NCBI GenBank assembly: GCA_913031555.1
Contig: CAJWDO010000114.1
Location: 1 to 6,027 of the forward strand
DNA: 6,027 nucleotides
Direction: 5' to 3'
DNA from: an uncultured Alphaproteobacteria bacterium
GTDB taxonomy: Bacteria > Pseudomonadota > Alphaproteobacteria > Puniceispirillales > Puniceispirillaceae
This document shows positions 5,751-6,027 of the stretch, piece after piece. The notes below the pieces were generated by a model. It ran no database searches. It saw only the letters and a program-made list of their open reading frames with translations, and was not told where the DNA came from. The position numbers and the translations under genes were made by a program. Numbering within the stretch: the first letter of the stretch is position 1; each line of letters opens with the position of its first letter.

Positions 5751-6027
5751 TCAGATGGCGAATTCATCAAGCGCCGCCAGCAAGGCGTGCGCGATCCCGC
5801 TTTCGAAGGTGGAATGGCCTGCATCATCGACAAGTCGCAGGTTGGCCTGACGGCCCCAGGCATCGGCAAGTCTGTGCGCTGTCACCGGCGGGCAGATGAC
5901 ATCGTGGCGTCCCTGAATGATGTGGGCCGGCAGATGGCGAATCACTGAAATGTTCTTCATGATGTGGTTCGGCGGCATAAAACAGTCATTGACGAAATAA
6001 TGCGCCTCAAGCCGCGCCATGCTCAGC
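5751..6027 (-). CDS. pip: Prolyl iminopeptidase (alpha/beta hydrolase, family S33), C-terminal part only
   Basis: The gene enters from beyond the right edge of the window and ends at a TGA (5753-5751), so about 91 codons of the 3' end are present. The fragment begins LSMARLEAHYFVNDCFMPPN, matching the [LI]-A-R-[IL]-E-x-H-Y-F-V-N segment of proline iminopeptidases. It continues with the IIQGRHDVICP strand-turn carrying the acid of the catalytic triad and VDDAGHSTFE carrying the catalytic histidine, 29 residues apart. The glutamate in R-L-E-A-H-Y-F is probably one of those that recognise the substrate's free amino end. The nucleophilic serine lies outside the window. The enzyme releases N-terminal proline from peptides in the cytoplasm. 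An internal ATG at 6020 is not the start, because the frame and the homology continue upstream of it. It is followed on the same strand by the XRE gene. Confidence 0.88.
   Translation of the reverse strand, partial: LSMARLEAHYFVNDCFMPPNHIMKNISVIRHLPAHIIQGRHDVICPPVTAHRLADAWGRQANLRLVDDAGHSTFESGIAHALLAALDEFAI

Overview
The window looks like a core-chromosome segment of an alphaproteobacterium, G+C-rich (near 60% by eye, not computed). The evidence is the gene order xseB-ispA-dxs-tlyA, a FabI C-terminus directly followed by aroC, and an XRE regulator of the type common in Alphaproteobacteria. I see no mobile element, CRISPR array, tRNA or rRNA. A narrower placement (marine Rhodospirillales or SAR116-like) would be a guess.

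Layout. Plus strand, 1-1182: the last 25 codons of fabI (enoyl-ACP reductase), then, after one base, a complete aroC (chorismate synthase). Minus strand, 6027-1186, in transcription order: the 3' end of a prolyl iminopeptidase gene (pip), an XRE-family regulator, xseB (exonuclease VII small subunit), ispA (farnesyl diphosphate synthase), dxs (DXP synthase) and tlyA (S4-domain rRNA 2'-O-methyltransferase). aroC and tlyA converge with only 3 bp between their stop codons. No stretch over 300 bp lacks a gene. The largest gaps are 147 bp between pip and the XRE start, 64 bp between ispA and dxs, and 59 bp between the XRE gene and xseB.

Function. dxs supplies the first step of the MEP isoprenoid pathway and ispA makes the C15 diphosphate that feeds quinone side chains and undecaprenyl phosphate. 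xseB and tlyA are packed against them with 4-bp gaps (xseB/ispA and dxs/tlyA), so the four genes probably form one transcription unit, possibly with an extra promoter in front of dxs. fabI-aroC is a separate unit joining fatty-acid and aromatic biosynthesis.

No new system is evident. The points most worth checking are the 5' end of the XRE gene, where the conserved reading frame runs upstream of the only in-frame ATG and a one-base change in an A run would join it to an ATG with a ribosome binding site; two overlapping inverted repeats just upstream of it; and a promoter-like pair plus a hairpin abutting the dxs ribosome binding site.
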